This document shows, piece after piece, positions 7,763-18,321 of a stretch of 64,000 bases of DNA (within the stretch, counting starts at the first letter, position 1; each line of letters begins with the position of its first letter). Under the pieces are notes generated by a model. It saw only the letters and a program-made list of their open reading frames with translations. It was not told the origin of the DNA and made no database searches. The position numbers and the translations under genes were made by a program. The stretch is from NCBI GenBank assembly GCA_963839285.1, contig CAWIUN010000024.1:62001-126000 (forward strand), written 5' to 3'. The stretch is from DASSSQ01 sp963839285. Lineage in GTDB: Bacteria; Actinomycetota; Thermoleophilia; Gaiellales; Gaiellaceae.

Positions 7763-9526
7763 CTAGGTGCGCGTGTACTCGGGCCCGAGCCGCCCTCGGG
7801 CGGGGTCAGGCGGCCGCCCTTGGCGGTGATCGCGCCGCACTGGACGCAGTTCGAGGGGGCCACCTCGACGGTGACCGTGCCGTCGCCGTCCGCGTCCCCG
7901 AGCTCGTAGACCTGTGCCGGGCACATCCGCACCCACATCCGCGCCAGCTCGGCGGGGACGCGGCGCTCGATCCGGATGTGGTTCGGCTGGTCGTCGCGCG
8001 TGCGGTTGCCCGAGGCGAAGACCGACGAGAGCTTGTCGAAGGTGAGCGTGCCGTCCGGCGCCGGGTAGCGCGCGGCGCGGTCCGTCTCGAGCAGGGGCTG
8101 CTCGGCGTCCCGCTCGGTCGGCGTGTCGCCGGGCGGGAAGGCCCCGCGGCTGAGCGTGCCCGCGGTCGCGAGGGCGCCGCCGAGCCAGAAGCCGCGCCCG
8201 AACGACTGGCGCATGTTCCGGACGGCGCGCAGGTCCTTCCAGACGAAGCTCTCGCGCAGCGCGTCGTCGTAGGAGTCGAGCGCGCCCGGGGTGGCCGGCG
8301 TCGTGCCCGGCTGCAGCGCCCGGAAGGCGGTCTCGGCGGCGAGCCGGCCCGACTCGATCGCGTAGTGGATGCCCTTCAGCGCCGGCACGTTGACGAGGCC
8401 GACGCCGTCGCCCGCGAGCAGCAGCCCGGGCGCGTGGAAGCGCCTCGGGAGCGAGACGAAGCCGCCCTCGGGGATCGTCTTCGCGCCCCACTCGAGCCGC
8501 TCGCCGCCCTCGAGCAGCCCGCGCACGAACGGGTGCGTCTTCAGCTCCTGGAGCAGGTCGTGCACCGAGAGGGCCGCGTCGCGGTAGTCGAGGCCGACGA
8601 CGAGGCCGAGCGAGAGCATGTCGTCGCCCATCGGGTAGAGGAACGAGCCGCCGAACTCGCGGTACCTCCGCCCCGGCCGCAGCGGCCAGCCCATCGTGTG
8701 GACGACCCGGCTCGAGCGGCTTCGCGACCTTCCAGACCTCCTTGACGCCGAGCGCCCACGTCTGCGGGTTGGCGGAGGCGAGCCCGAAGTGCGCGAGCGC
8801 GGCGCCGGTCAGATGACCCTGCGTCCCCTCGGCGAGCACGGTCACGCGCGCGGCGACGTCCGAGCCCGCCTCGTGGTTTCCGAGCGCCTCGCCGTCGCGG
8901 CCGAGCCCCTTGTCGCCCGTGCGGACGCCGAGCACGCGGCCGTCGGCGACGAGCAGCTTCTGCGCGGCGGTCTCGGGCAGGATCGTCGCCCCGAGCTCCT
9001 CCGCCTGCTCGGCGAGGAAGCGGCCGAGCTGCGCGACCGAGACGACGAGGTTGCGGTCGTTCCGCATCGTCGGCGGGGTGGGGATCCGCAGGGCGCGCTT
9101 CGGGGTCAGGAAGTAGACGCCCTCGTGCGCGACCTCGCCGTAGCTCGGCAGCTCCGAGATCCTCAGCCGGTCCTTGAAGAGGCGCCGCAGCGACAGCGGG
9201 TTGACGACCGCGCCGGAGAGCAGGTGCGAGCCCGGACGGGCGCCCTTCTCGAGGATCGCGACCGGCACGTCGCCGAGCCGCTCGGCCGTCTCGGGATGCT
9301 CCGCGAGCAGCTGTCCGAAGCGGATCGCGCACGCGAGCCCGGCGGGGCCGGCGCCGACGATCAGCAGGCCGACCTCGATCCGCTCGTCGGCCGGGTCCGT
9401 CGGCGCCGCGAGCGCCTCCTCCGCGCTCCACGGAGGCGGGTAGTCGGAGGGCCTGACGCTCACTATCCCCCCGCTCTCGGAGCCGGCGGCCGTCCCTCGG
9501 GTGTGCTCCGTCGAGCCTGCGCTCAC
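7763..9526 (-). CDS. ETF-quinone oxidoreductase (frame breaks)
   Basis: About 587 residues. This enzyme passes electrons from reduced ETF to the quinone pool. The FAD-binding motif is VGAGPAGLACAIRFGQLL (about residue 55), and GWPLRPGRRYREFGGSFLYP belongs to the quinone/FAD domain. The GTG start (9524-9526) overlaps the etfA stop in GTGA. Two frame breaks occur, near 8698 and near 7786; the second is one missing C, and correcting it restores an ending PEGGSGPEYTRT. At the C-terminus only three cluster cysteines are visible (codons at 7921, 7846 and 7837): the family CxxCxxC reads CVQCGAI, lacking the last Cys. Third gene of an etfB-etfA-ETFQO operon. Confidence 0.9.
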   Translation of the reverse strand: MSAGSTEHTRGTAAGSESGGIVSVRPSDYPPPWSAEEALAAPTDPADERIEVGLLIVGAGPAGLACAIRFGQLLAEHPETAERLGDVPVAILEKGARPGSHLLSGAVVNPLSLRRLFKDRLRISELPSYGEVAHEGVYFLTPKRALRIPTPPTMRNDRNLVVSVAQLGRFLAEQAEELGATILPETAAQKLLVADGRVLGVRTGDKGLGRDGEALGNHEAGSDVAARVTVLAEGTQGHLTGAALAHFGLASANPQTWALGVKEVWKVAKPLEPGRPHDGLAAAAGAEVPRVRRLVPLPDGRRHALARPRRRPRLPRRGPLGARPAPGAEDAPVRARAARGRRAARVGREDDPRGRLRLAPEALPRARAAARGRRRRPRQRAGAEGHPLRDRVGPARRRDRLPGAAAGHDAGHPGRARLLRRRAARELRLEGPARRPEHAPVVRARLLARRRPRDRGHAQPRGLPARRHADRAGRRAAPARDGPRRALPGAGRHAHLRQALVGLRLGQPHARRPAEPHPDRAPRPRRAGADVGADVPGTGLRARGRGRRRHGHRRGGPLELRPVRRDHRQGRPPDPARGRLGPEYTRT

Positions 9527-10500
9527 GCGCCCTGCTTCTGCCGGATCAGCTCCGTCAGCTTCGGCACGACCGCGTGCACGTCGCCGACGACGCCGAGGTC
9601 GGAGAACTCGAAGATCGGCGCGTTCGCGTCCTTGTTGATCGAGACGATCACGTTCGCGCCCTGCATGCCGACCTTGTGCTGGATCGCGCCGGAGATGCCG
9701 AGCGCGACGTAGAGCTTCGGCGCGACGGTCTTGCCCGTCTGCCCGACCTGGGCCGCGTACGGGTACCAGCCGGCGTCGACGACCGCGCGGGTGGCCGCGA
9801 CCGCGCCGCCGAGCGCCTTCGCCAGCTCCTCGGCGAGCGAGAAGTGCTCCGGGGCGCCGAGGCCGCGGCCGCCGGCGACGATCACGTCCGCGTCCTCGAT
9901 CGAGGGGCCGGTCTGCTCGGCGTGCGCCTGCTCGACCATCGTCGCCAGCGTCGAGTGCTCCTCGAGCTCGACCGCGACCTCCTCCACCCGGGCGCTGCCG
10001 CCCGTCGAGCCCGCTCCCGACGGCACGGGGTCGAAGGTGCCCGAGCGGACGAGCGCCAGGCGCGGCGTCCCCTTCCAGGCGACCTCGACGACGACCGAGT
10101 CGGCCAGCGCCGCGCGCGTGCCGACGAGCTCGCCGTCCCGCTCGGCCAGGTCGGAGAGGTCCCAGTTGAGCCCCGCGTCGAGCCGCGCGGCGAGCCCTGC
10201 GGCGACGTCGGCGGCGAGCACCGACTGGGCGAAGAGCACGTTCTCGAAGCCCTGCTCGCGGACGAGGGCCGCGAGCACGTCGACGCGCGGCTGCGGCAGC
10301 GGCGCCTCGAGGCGCGCGTCCTCGGCGACGTGGACGGTGGCGGCGCCGAACGTCCCGGCCTCGTCGGCGGCCGCCTTCACGTCGGCGCCGATCAGCACCC
10401 CGGCGACCTCGCCGCCGAGTTGGGCCGCCTTCGTGAGCACGCCGAGCGAGCCCTTCTGGATCTTGCCGTCGTGGTGCTCGAGGAAGACGAGGGTCTTCAC
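9523..10500 (-). CDS. etfA: Electron transfer flavoprotein alpha subunit
   Basis: A 325-residue protein starting MKTLVFLEHHDGKIQKGSLG (GTG codon). The C-terminal FAD domain carries the alpha-ETF signature GQTGKTVAPKLYVALGISGA followed by IQHKVGMQ and SINKDANAPIFEFSDLGVVG. With EtfB it accepts electrons from acyl-CoA dehydrogenases and hands them to the ETF-quinone oxidoreductase encoded immediately downstream. It overlaps both neighbours by four bases, so the three genes form a tightly coupled operon. Confidence 0.96.
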   Translation of the reverse strand: MKTLVFLEHHDGKIQKGSLGVLTKAAQLGGEVAGVLIGADVKAAADEAGTFGAATVHVAEDARLEAPLPQPRVDVLAALVREQGFENVLFAQSVLAADVAAGLAARLDAGLNWDLSDLAERDGELVGTRAALADSVVVEVAWKGTPRLALVRSGTFDPVPSGAGSTGGSARVEEVAVELEEHSTLATMVEQAHAEQTGPSIEDADVIVAGGRGLGAPEHFSLAEELAKALGGAVAATRAVVDAGWYPYAAQVGQTGKTVAPKLYVALGISGAIQHKVGMQGANVIVSINKDANAPIFEFSDLGVVGDVHAVVPKLTELIRQKQGA

Positions 10501-11276
10501 AGCAGCCGCTTCTCCTCGAGGTAGGCGAGGATCTGCTCGGCCGCGGAGCCGTCGTCGTCGATCTTGCGGGACTCGCCGCGCGGCGGCGGGTCGCCCAGGG
10601 AGCGCACCTCGGTCTTCGAGCCGCCCTCGCCGACGCGACCCGCGTCGACGCCGGCGTCGACGAGCGAGAGCTGCTCCTGCGGCTTGCGCTTCGCGCCCAT
10701 GATCCCCTTCAGGGACGGGTAGCGCGGCTCGTTGATCGCGTCGGAGACGGCGATCACGGCCGGCAGCGGCGCCTCGATCGTGTCGTAGCCGAACTCGGTC
10801 TGGCGCTTGCCGCGGACGCTGCCGCCGTCCACGGTCAGCTCGGCGACCTGCGAGATCAGCGGGCGGCGCAGCCGCTCGGCGACCGCGGCCCAGAGGACGG
10901 CGCCGTCGGAGTCGGAGGCCTGCTGGCCGAAGAAGACGAGGTCGGCGCCCTCGCGCTCGAGCACGGCGGCGAGGGCGTAGCTCGTGGCGACGAGGTCGGA
11001 GCCCGCAGCGCCCTCGTCGGAGACGAGCACGGCGCGGTCGGCGCCCATCGCGAGCCCCTTCCGGAGCGCGTCGAGCGCCTTCTCCGGCCCGAGCGAGACG
11101 AGCACGACCTCGCCGTCGCCGGCCGCCTCCTTCAGCTTCAGCGCCTCCTCGACCGCGTTCGCGTCGAAGGCGTTCAGCGCCCCCTCGCCGGAGCGGTCGA
11201 GCCGCTTCGAGGCCGGGTCGATCCGCCGTGCGGCGGCGGCGTCCGGGACCTGCTTGACGCAGACGGCGATCTTCAT
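10497..11276 (-). CDS. etfB: Electron transfer flavoprotein beta subunit
   Basis: A 259-residue protein starting MKIAVCVKQVPDAAA, the conserved ETF-beta N-terminus. An in-frame extension upstream exists but is not conserved, so I use ATG at 11274-11276. The family signature VSDAINEPRYPSLKGIMGAK is present near residue 190, and GQQASDSDGAVLWAAVAE earlier binds AMP/FAD. First gene of the etfB-etfA-ETFQO operon. Likely electron donors encoded nearby include the acyl-CoA dehydrogenase at 36.6-37.9 kb. Confidence 0.95.
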   Translation of the reverse strand: MKIAVCVKQVPDAAAARRIDPASKRLDRSGEGALNAFDANAVEEALKLKEAAGDGEVVLVSLGPEKALDALRKGLAMGADRAVLVSDEGAAGSDLVATSYALAAVLEREGADLVFFGQQASDSDGAVLWAAVAERLRRPLISQVAELTVDGGSVRGKRQTEFGYDTIEAPLPAVIAVSDAINEPRYPSLKGIMGAKRKPQEQLSLVDAGVDAGRVGEGGSKTEVRSLGDPPPRGESRKIDDDGSAAEQILAYLEEKRLL

Positions 11277-11398
11277 CGCGGCCACTCTAACGCGGCGGTC
11301 AGGCACGGGCGAGCTTGCACCGAACGGCACGAAAGGCGCTGGCCGCGCGCCCCGGCCGCTGCTAGGGTGCGGCCCTTCGAGCGCGAACCGGAGCCTCC

Positions 11399-12290
11399 AT
11401 GCAACGCCACCGGACGACAGCCCGAGGGGTGATCCTCCTCCTTGCCACCTGCGGCGTCGCCGCCCTCGCGGCGAGCGCCGGGGCGCGTCCGCAGGCCCGG
11501 ACGCCGATCGTCTTCCCGATCCTCGGCCCGGTCGCCTACGGCGACGACTTCGGCGACCCGCGCGGACAGGGGCGCCACGAGGGCAACGACATCCTGGCGC
11601 CGCGGAAGGCGCTCGCGCTCGCCGCGGAGGCGGGCACGGTCTCGTTCTGGACGACGAGCGCGAACGCCGGCTGCATGCTCTACCTGCACGGCGACAGCGG
11701 CACGACCTACTACTACATCCACCTCAACAACGACCTCGGCACCGGCAACGACAACAAGGGCACCTGCGTCGCCGGCACCGCCTACGCGCCGGGCCTCGCG
11801 GAGGGCGACCGCGTCGAGGCCGGCGAGCCGGTCGGCTTCGTCGGCGACTCGGGCGACGCGAACGGGATCCACCCGCACCTCCACTTCGAGGTCCACCCGA
11901 AGGGCGGCAAGGCGGTCGACCCGTTCCCGTACCTGAGGAAGGCGCGGCCGCTGCTCTTCTGGGAGCCGGACGAGCAGCCCTACTCGCTCGTGCTCGACGG
12001 CACGGTCACGGCCGTCGGCGAGGAGACGCTGACGCTGCGGCTGACGCGGCTCCGCGAGTGGCCGTCGCACCAGCACCAGACGAAGCTCGGGCGGACGCTG
12101 ACGGTGGCGCTGCCGGAGGGCACGCCCGTCGCGCCGGCGCCCGCCGCGCAGGTGAAGGCGCGCGCGACGGCGTCGGCCGCGGTCGGCGACGTCGTGCGCC
12201 TCTGGACGGGCCGCGCGATCGCGGACGCGACGGCGCGCGTCGGGCGCGGACGGCGCGATCGCGGTCTCCCGCGTGCTCGTCGTCCGCTAG
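11399..12290 (+). CDS. Secreted M23-family peptidase (frame break near 3' end)
   Basis: About 297 residues. A signal peptide (residues 1-30, GVILLLATCGVAALAASAGA) precedes an M23/LytM-type zinc endopeptidase domain that would cleave peptidoglycan crosslinks. Zinc ligands are visible in GRHEGNDILAPR (HxxxD) and in HPHLHFEVHP (HxH). The catalytic fold spans about residues 60-180, and the rest is a beta-rich tail. A one-base break near 12245 must be corrected for the protein to end DGAIAVSRVLVVR at the TAG 12288-12290; otherwise the frame runs on into antisense sequence. Confidence 0.85.
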
Positions 12291-12487
12291 CCCTGCTCGG
12301 CGACGGCCTGGCGCAGGGTCTTGACGACGTAGACGACCGAGATCGCGAAGAGCGCGAGCCCGATCGCCGCCCGCACGTGCCGCTCGCTCGGCGGCGTCCG
12401 GTCCGCGACCGGCGGCGTGACGACGTCGGCGACCTTCTTGCGCCAGCCGCTCGAGACGGCGGCGTGTCCCAGCTCGGTGATCGGCAT
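12287..12487 (-). CDS. Small single-span membrane protein
   Basis: A 66-residue protein starting MPITELGHAAVSSGW, with one predicted transmembrane segment (AAIGLALFAISVVYVVKTL, about residues 40-58) and a short basic cytoplasmic end. It overlaps the convergent M23 peptidase gene by four bases. It lies 57 bases downstream of the B12-binding mutase subunit and may be co-transcribed with it. No family is recognised. Confidence 0.6.
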   Translation of the reverse strand: MPITELGHAAVSSGWRKKVADVVTPPVADRTPPSERHVRAAIGLALFAISVVYVVKTLRQAVAEQG

Positions 12488-12543
12488 GGGTTCTCCTCGC
12501 CCGCCGGCCCCGACGCGAAACGCGCGGAGGCGGCCCGCGGGGC

Positions 12544-12942
12544 TCAGGCGGCGACGCGGGCGCGCAGGAAGTCGACGATCTCGCTCGTCGGCGCGCCCGG
12601 CGTGAAGATCTCGGCGACGCCACGGGCCTTCAGCTCGACGACGTCCTCGCTCGGGATCGTGCCGCCGACGACCACGACCACGTCCTCGGCGCCCGCCTCG
12701 CGCAGGAGCTCGAGGATCCGCGGCACGAGCGTCATGTGCGCGCCCGAGAGGATCGAGATGCCGACGGCGTCCGCGTCCTCCTGGATCGCCGTCTCGACGA
12801 TCTGCTCCGGCGTCTGGTGCAGGCCGGTGTAGATCACCTCCATGCCTGCGTCGCGTAGCGCACGTGCGATGATCTTGGCGCCGCGGTCGTGACCGTCGAG
12901 GCCGGGCTTCGCGATCACCACTCGAATCGTCTGACCCGCCAC
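12544..12942 (-). CDS. B12-binding small subunit of acyl-CoA mutase
   Basis: A 132-residue stand-alone cobalamin-binding domain starting (GTG) VAGQTIRVVIAKPGLDG. The base-off/His-on motif DxHxxG is in GLDGHDRGAKII, followed by SILSGAH and VVVGGTIPSEDV that line the nucleotide-tail pocket. The length equals that of separate small subunits such as IcmB. It must partner a large catalytic subunit, and the only candidate here is the IcmA-like gene at 15062-16726, which lacks its own B12 domain. The two are separated by an MBL hydrolase and two membrane proteins, which is unusual. Confidence 0.92.
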   Translation of the reverse strand: MAGQTIRVVIAKPGLDGHDRGAKIIARALRDAGMEVIYTGLHQTPEQIVETAIQEDADAVGISILSGAHMTLVPRILELLREAGAEDVVVVVGGTIPSEDVVELKARGVAEIFTPGAPTSEIVDFLRARVAA

Positions 12943-12963
12943 GATCGGCCAGGATACAGGGAC

Positions 12964-13689
12964 GTGAAACTCACCGTGATCGGGTGCTCGCCCGCCTGGC
13001 CCAATCCGGGCGGGGCCCAGTCGGGCTACCTCGTCGAGGGCGACGGGCGGCTGCTGCTCGACTGCGGCCCGGGCGTGCTGGCGAAGCTGCGCGAGCTCGA
13101 CGGCGGCTGGCCGCGCGTCGACGCGATCGTGATCACGCACTGGCACCTCGACCACTGGGGCGACCTCGTGCCCTGGGTCTGGGGCGCGATCGCGGGGCCC
13201 GCCCGGGAGCTGACGCGGCCCGAGCTCTGGCTGCCGCCGGGCGGCGAGGAGCAGCTGCGCGACTTCGGCGCCAGGCTCGGCTGGGAGTCGATGTGGGGGC
13301 AGGCGTTCACGCTGCGGGAGTACGAAGAGGAGGAGCCGTTCACGGCCGCCGGGCTGCAGGTCGCGGCGCTGCGCCTCCCGCACTACACCCTCCGCACCTA
13401 CGGCCTGCGGGTCTCGAACGGCGACCGGCTGCTCGCCTACTCGGGCGACTCGGGGCCGAGCGAGCGGCTCGCCGAGCTCGCCGACGGCGCCGACCTCTTC
13501 GTCTGCGAGGCGACGCTCGCCCGCGGCGACCTCGACGGCGAGCCGCGCGGCCACCTGGCGGCGGACGAGGCCGTCGCGTCGTTCTCGGACTCCGGCGCGC
13601 GGCGGCTGCTCCTGACCCACCGCCCGTCCGAGCTGCCGCTCGACGACGGGCTCGAGCAGGCCCACGACGGGCTCGTGCTCGAGGTCTAG
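12964..13689 (+). CDS. MBL-fold metal-dependent hydrolase
   Basis: A 241-residue protein starting (GTG) VKLTVIGCSPAWPNPGGAQS. The metallo-beta-lactamase core motif HxHxDH is in ITHWHLDHWGDL (about residues 58-63); GDSGPSE supplies the bridging Asp, and the late LTHRPSE supplies a His. The layout resembles RNase Z/arylsulfatase-type MBL proteins. The substrate is unknown. It is divergent from the B12-binding subunit with a 21-bp gap and overlaps the convergent membrane protein gene by four bases. Confidence 0.85.
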   Translation: MKLTVIGCSPAWPNPGGAQSGYLVEGDGRLLLDCGPGVLAKLRELDGGWPRVDAIVITHWHLDHWGDLVPWVWGAIAGPARELTRPELWLPPGGEEQLRDFGARLGWESMWGQAFTLREYEEEEPFTAAGLQVAALRLPHYTLRTYGLRVSNGDRLLAYSGDSGPSERLAELADGADLFVCEATLARGDLDGEPRGHLAADEAVASFSDSGARRLLLTHRPSELPLDDGLEQAHDGLVLEV

Positions 13690-14435
13690 CGCCGCGGCGG
13701 CAGGCCCCGCTCGGCCCGGTACTCCCGCTCGAACCTGCGGTGCAGGAGCCACGAGCGGACGGCGAGCGAGAGCGGGATCAGGAGCACGAGCGCGAGCACG
13801 CCGACGGGCAGCGCCAGCCACCACATCGCGAGCGGCGCCGAGACCTTCGCGGCCTCGTTCGCCTGCTCCTGCGCGGCGATCTCGACGTCGTTGCCCGGCC
13901 CCGAGATGCCGAGCGGCGCCCAGGCGGCGACGCGCCAGGCCCTCCCGGCGCGCGGGCGGGTCAGCTCGATCGTGAAGGTCTTCCCGACCACCGACGAGGT
14001 GCCCGGCTTGGCGACGAGCGAGATCTGGAAGGCGACGTCGTTCTCGTACGAGTAGGCGACGTCCCACTGGGCGACCCCGACCGCCGGGAACGGCACGACG
14101 GGGATGTCGCCGGTCAGCCACTCGCGCCGGCTCATGCCCTGGCGCAGCTCCGGCCCCGCGAGCGCCCAGGCCTCGTCGAGGTGCTTGCGGGCGACCGCGG
14201 TGCGGACGAAGTGGAGCGAGGTGTCGAGCAGCCGCTGCCGCTCTGCGGAGGTCAGCCGCGCCAGCTTCGGCTCGCGGTAGACCCAGACCTTCGCGTTCGT
14301 GAACCGCTCGGGCTCGGGCTTCGCCGTGTTCCCGATCAGGGCGACGGTGACGGCGACGCCCGTCCCGGCCGCGACCAGGCTGCCGACCCAGAGGAGCCGG
14401 CGGCGGAAGCGGTGCGAGGCGAGGCGCGCGCGCAT
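13686..14435 (-). CDS. Membrane protein with two TM segments, paralogue of next gene
   Basis: A 249-residue protein. A basic N-terminus and TM segment (LLWVGSLVAAGTGVAVTVAL) precede an extracytoplasmic region. A second TM lies near the C-terminus (LALPVGVLALVLLIPLSLAV), then a basic cytoplasmic tail. The core shares a block with the adjacent 188-residue protein: TAVARK, then LAGPELRQGMSRREWLTGDI, then PVVPFP. The two look like tandem duplicates with a common domain of unknown function. It is probably co-transcribed with its paralogue. Confidence 0.65.
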   Translation of the reverse strand: MRARLASHRFRRRLLWVGSLVAAGTGVAVTVALIGNTAKPEPERFTNAKVWVYREPKLARLTSAERQRLLDTSLHFVRTAVARKHLDEAWALAGPELRQGMSRREWLTGDIPVVPFPAVGVAQWDVAYSYENDVAFQISLVAKPGTSSVVGKTFTIELTRPRAGRAWRVAAWAPLGISGPGNDVEIAAQEQANEAAKVSAPLAMWWLALPVGVLALVLLIPLSLAVRSWLLHRRFEREYRAERGLPPRR

Positions 14436-14458
14436 GACGCCCTCCTAGCTGTCGACGT

Positions 14459-15025
14459 CTAGCAGTTGATGTCGCCGCACGGGACCGGTGGCTCGCCCTT
14501 CGGCACCCACGAGTTCACGACCCAGTGCTTGGGATTCCCGACCCGCTCCAGCGTCATGTAGAAGAGCTGCGCCTTCACCTTGGCGCCCTTCTTCGGCAGC
14601 AGCGCCACCTCGACCAACGCCTCGTTCGGATAGGAGTAGTCGACCTTCATCGGGGCGATGTCGAGCTGGTCGAGCGGGTACGGCACGACCGCGATGTTGC
14701 CGGTCAGCCACTCCTTCAGCGACTGGCCCTGCTTGATGTCCGGGCCCGCGAGCGGATAGGCCCTGGCGAGGTCCTTCCGCGCGACGGCGGTCTGGACGAA
14801 GAGCTTCGCGACCGCCTGCGCCTTCGGGTCGAGCTTGACCGTCTTCGGCACCTTCGAGACGTCCTTGACCGGCGACGTCTGCGCCGGCACGGCGTCCTTC
14901 GAGCTGCCGCCGCCGAGCCGGGTCGCCGCGAACGCGACGATCCCCGCCACGAGCACGACGAACGCGCCGACCAGCAGACGGCGCTGGAAGCGGGGCGACT
15001 GGAGGCTGGACGCGAGCGAGCTCAT
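14459..15025 (-). CDS. Membrane-anchored protein, paralogue of 13686-14435
   Basis: A 188-residue protein with one N-terminal TM (LLVGAFVVLVAGIVAFAATRL) and an exported domain. It shares TAVARKDLARAYPLAGPDIK and QSLKEWLTGNIAVVPYP with the following gene but lacks that protein's C-terminal membrane segment. It ends CGDINC, a possible disulfide pair. It lies just downstream of the IcmA-like gene on the same strand and may share its transcript. Function is unknown; the fold looks like a small extracytoplasmic NTF2- or lipoprotein-like domain, which is a guess. Confidence 0.65.
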   Translation of the reverse strand: MSSLASSLQSPRFQRRLLVGAFVVLVAGIVAFAATRLGGGSSKDAVPAQTSPVKDVSKVPKTVKLDPKAQAVAKLFVQTAVARKDLARAYPLAGPDIKQGQSLKEWLTGNIAVVPYPLDQLDIAPMKVDYSYPNEALVEVALLPKKGAKVKAQLFYMTLERVGNPKHWVVNSWVPKGEPPVPCGDINC

Positions 15026-15061
15026 CGGTGCAACAGAGTAGACGAGCTTTTCGGCGTCCGG

Positions 15062-16726
<1,665 letters not shown>

Positions 16727-16784
16727 CGGACGCATTGTTCCAGACGACTCACGAAGACAGGCCTTCGTGCCGAAGACACGAGGG

Positions 16785-17970
16785 ATGCGCAGGCTGACAG
16801 CGCTCGCCGTGCTCGCCTCGCTCTGTGTCGCCGCGACGGCCGGGGCGGCCACCGGCCTGCCGGTCCCGCAGCTCCTGCGGGTCGCCTCCTCCCTCTCCGG
16901 CCTGCACGTCCACGCCCGGCCGAAGGTCGTCGTCGTCGGCAAGGCGGCCCTGCGGAGGAAGGCGCTCGCGCTCGCCGACCGCGACTACCCGGCCCCGGCG
17001 CAGGCCTACGACGAGCGTCTCTACCGCGCGCTCGGGCTGCTCGGGCCGGCCGAGCCGCTCCGGCCCGCGCTCGTCGGGTCGGAGACCTCGAACCTCGTCG
17101 GCGCCTACGACCCGGCCAGGCGGACGGTGTACGTCGCGAGCGGGAAGACGGCGCGCACGGCCGCCGTCCAGGAGCTCGTGCACGCTCTCCAGGACCAGTC
17201 GTTCTCGACCCGGAAGGCCTTCGACGTCCGCCGTCGCGGCCGCGACGCCGCCTTCGCCGCCGCCGCCGCCGACGAGGGCGCCGCGCAGCTCTTCGTCCGC
17301 TCGCTGCCGAGCTCGGCGCTCGTCCGGCGCTCGACGCAGGCCGCGGCCGGGAGCCCGATCCGGCGGTTCCTCGCGCTCGAGCGCGGGTTCGGCGGCTCGA
17401 CAGGGCTCCGCTTCGCCGCCGACCTGAACGACGTCGGCGGCCACGCGGCCGTCGTCGACGCCCTCCGGCACCTGCCGACGACGACCGCCCAGATCTTCCA
17501 TCTCGACGCCCACCTCGAGCGCCGCGGGCCGCTGCCGGTCGAGCTCGCCGGCGAGCGCCGCCGGCTGGCAGCTCGCCCACGAAGACACGTTCGGCGAGCT
17601 CGACGTCCGGGCGCTGCTCGCGATCTTCGAGGTGCCGCGGCTGAACGTCGTCGGCGACGGCTGGGGCGCCGGCCTCTCGGGCGAGTACATGGACGCCGCG
17701 GGGCGCCGCGCCGTCGTGCTGCGGCTCGACTGGCTGACCGACCTCGACGCGGCCGAGTGGGCCGAGGCGGTCTCCACCTACGTCAACGAGGCCTTCGACG
17801 CGGACACGCCGGGCCCGCCGGCGCCGACCGCCTGCGCCGCCGACACCTGCTGGGCCGTCGGCGACCGTGGCATCGGCTTCGCGCGCGACGGCTCCCGCAC
17901 CGTGCTGACGCTGCTGCCGGGCGGCGACGCCGCCTCCGCCGGCACGCTCGCGGCGTCGCTCCTCTCCTGA
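16785..17970 (+). CDS. Secreted zincin-like protein with degenerate HExxH (frame break)
   Basis: About 395 residues, with a signal peptide (RRLTALAVLASLCVAATAGA). Around residue 130 the sequence AAVQELVHALQDQSFS aligns with the metallopeptidase-like pattern HELTHALQDQHF, but the first zinc His of HExxH is Gln (codon 17169-17171). A one-base break near 17560 is needed to reach the C-terminal part, which starts around GWQLAHEDTFGELDVRALL and ends at TGA 17968-17970. It contains CAADTC, a possible disulfide. The gene is divergent from the mutase gene. It could be an inactive metalloprotease or a structural relative; the substrate is unknown. Confidence 0.72.
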
Positions 17971-18321
17971 GCCGCGGCGCAACGCCGCTACACCTCGACC
18001 TCGACTCGAGCCTGAGCCGATAGCAGCGGCCACGTGCAGAGGCGGGCGACGGGCGTCCCTCGATCGAGGGACTGCCGCTTCCCTCCGGGGAGGGATTCGG
18101 CGGCTTCCTACCGGTTTCGGCAGGGAAACCGCTACAGCGCCCGGGTGAGGCGCCGATACCGGAACCGGTGAGGACGCGCGCACGCGCGTGGAGCGAGTTG
18201 GACGAGTTGAACGGGCGTATCCGGTATCTGCGGCGGCATCGGGCAGAACCCCCCGAAGGGGACGCCCGCCGCGACGCGTGCGCTCCCGCTCGCTCTCCTC
18301 GCTCTCCTCGCCGCCGGGCTC
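17971..18321 (+). promoter_or_regulatory. Hairpin-rich leader of the giant surface-protein gene
   Basis: About 350 bases without an intact gene. Visible inverted repeats are a 14-bp palindrome (CCCTCGATCGAGGG, 18057-18070), CCCTCC/GGAGGG just after 18080, CGGTTTC-6-GAAACCG (18112-18131) and GCGCC/GGCGC soon after. They could be a structured 5' UTR. I could not match a known riboswitch class. The 3' part (from GTG 18168) can be read as the N-terminus of the giant protein if one base is corrected near 18250: a basic stretch then the hydrophobic run ALPLALLALLAAGLVTGLVL. Confidence 0.35.

Noticed and set aside
18050..18170. Cyclic di-AMP (ydaO-type) or other known riboswitch in the giant-gene leader
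   Set aside because: Hairpins are present, but I could not find the conserved core sequences of ydaO or other classes.
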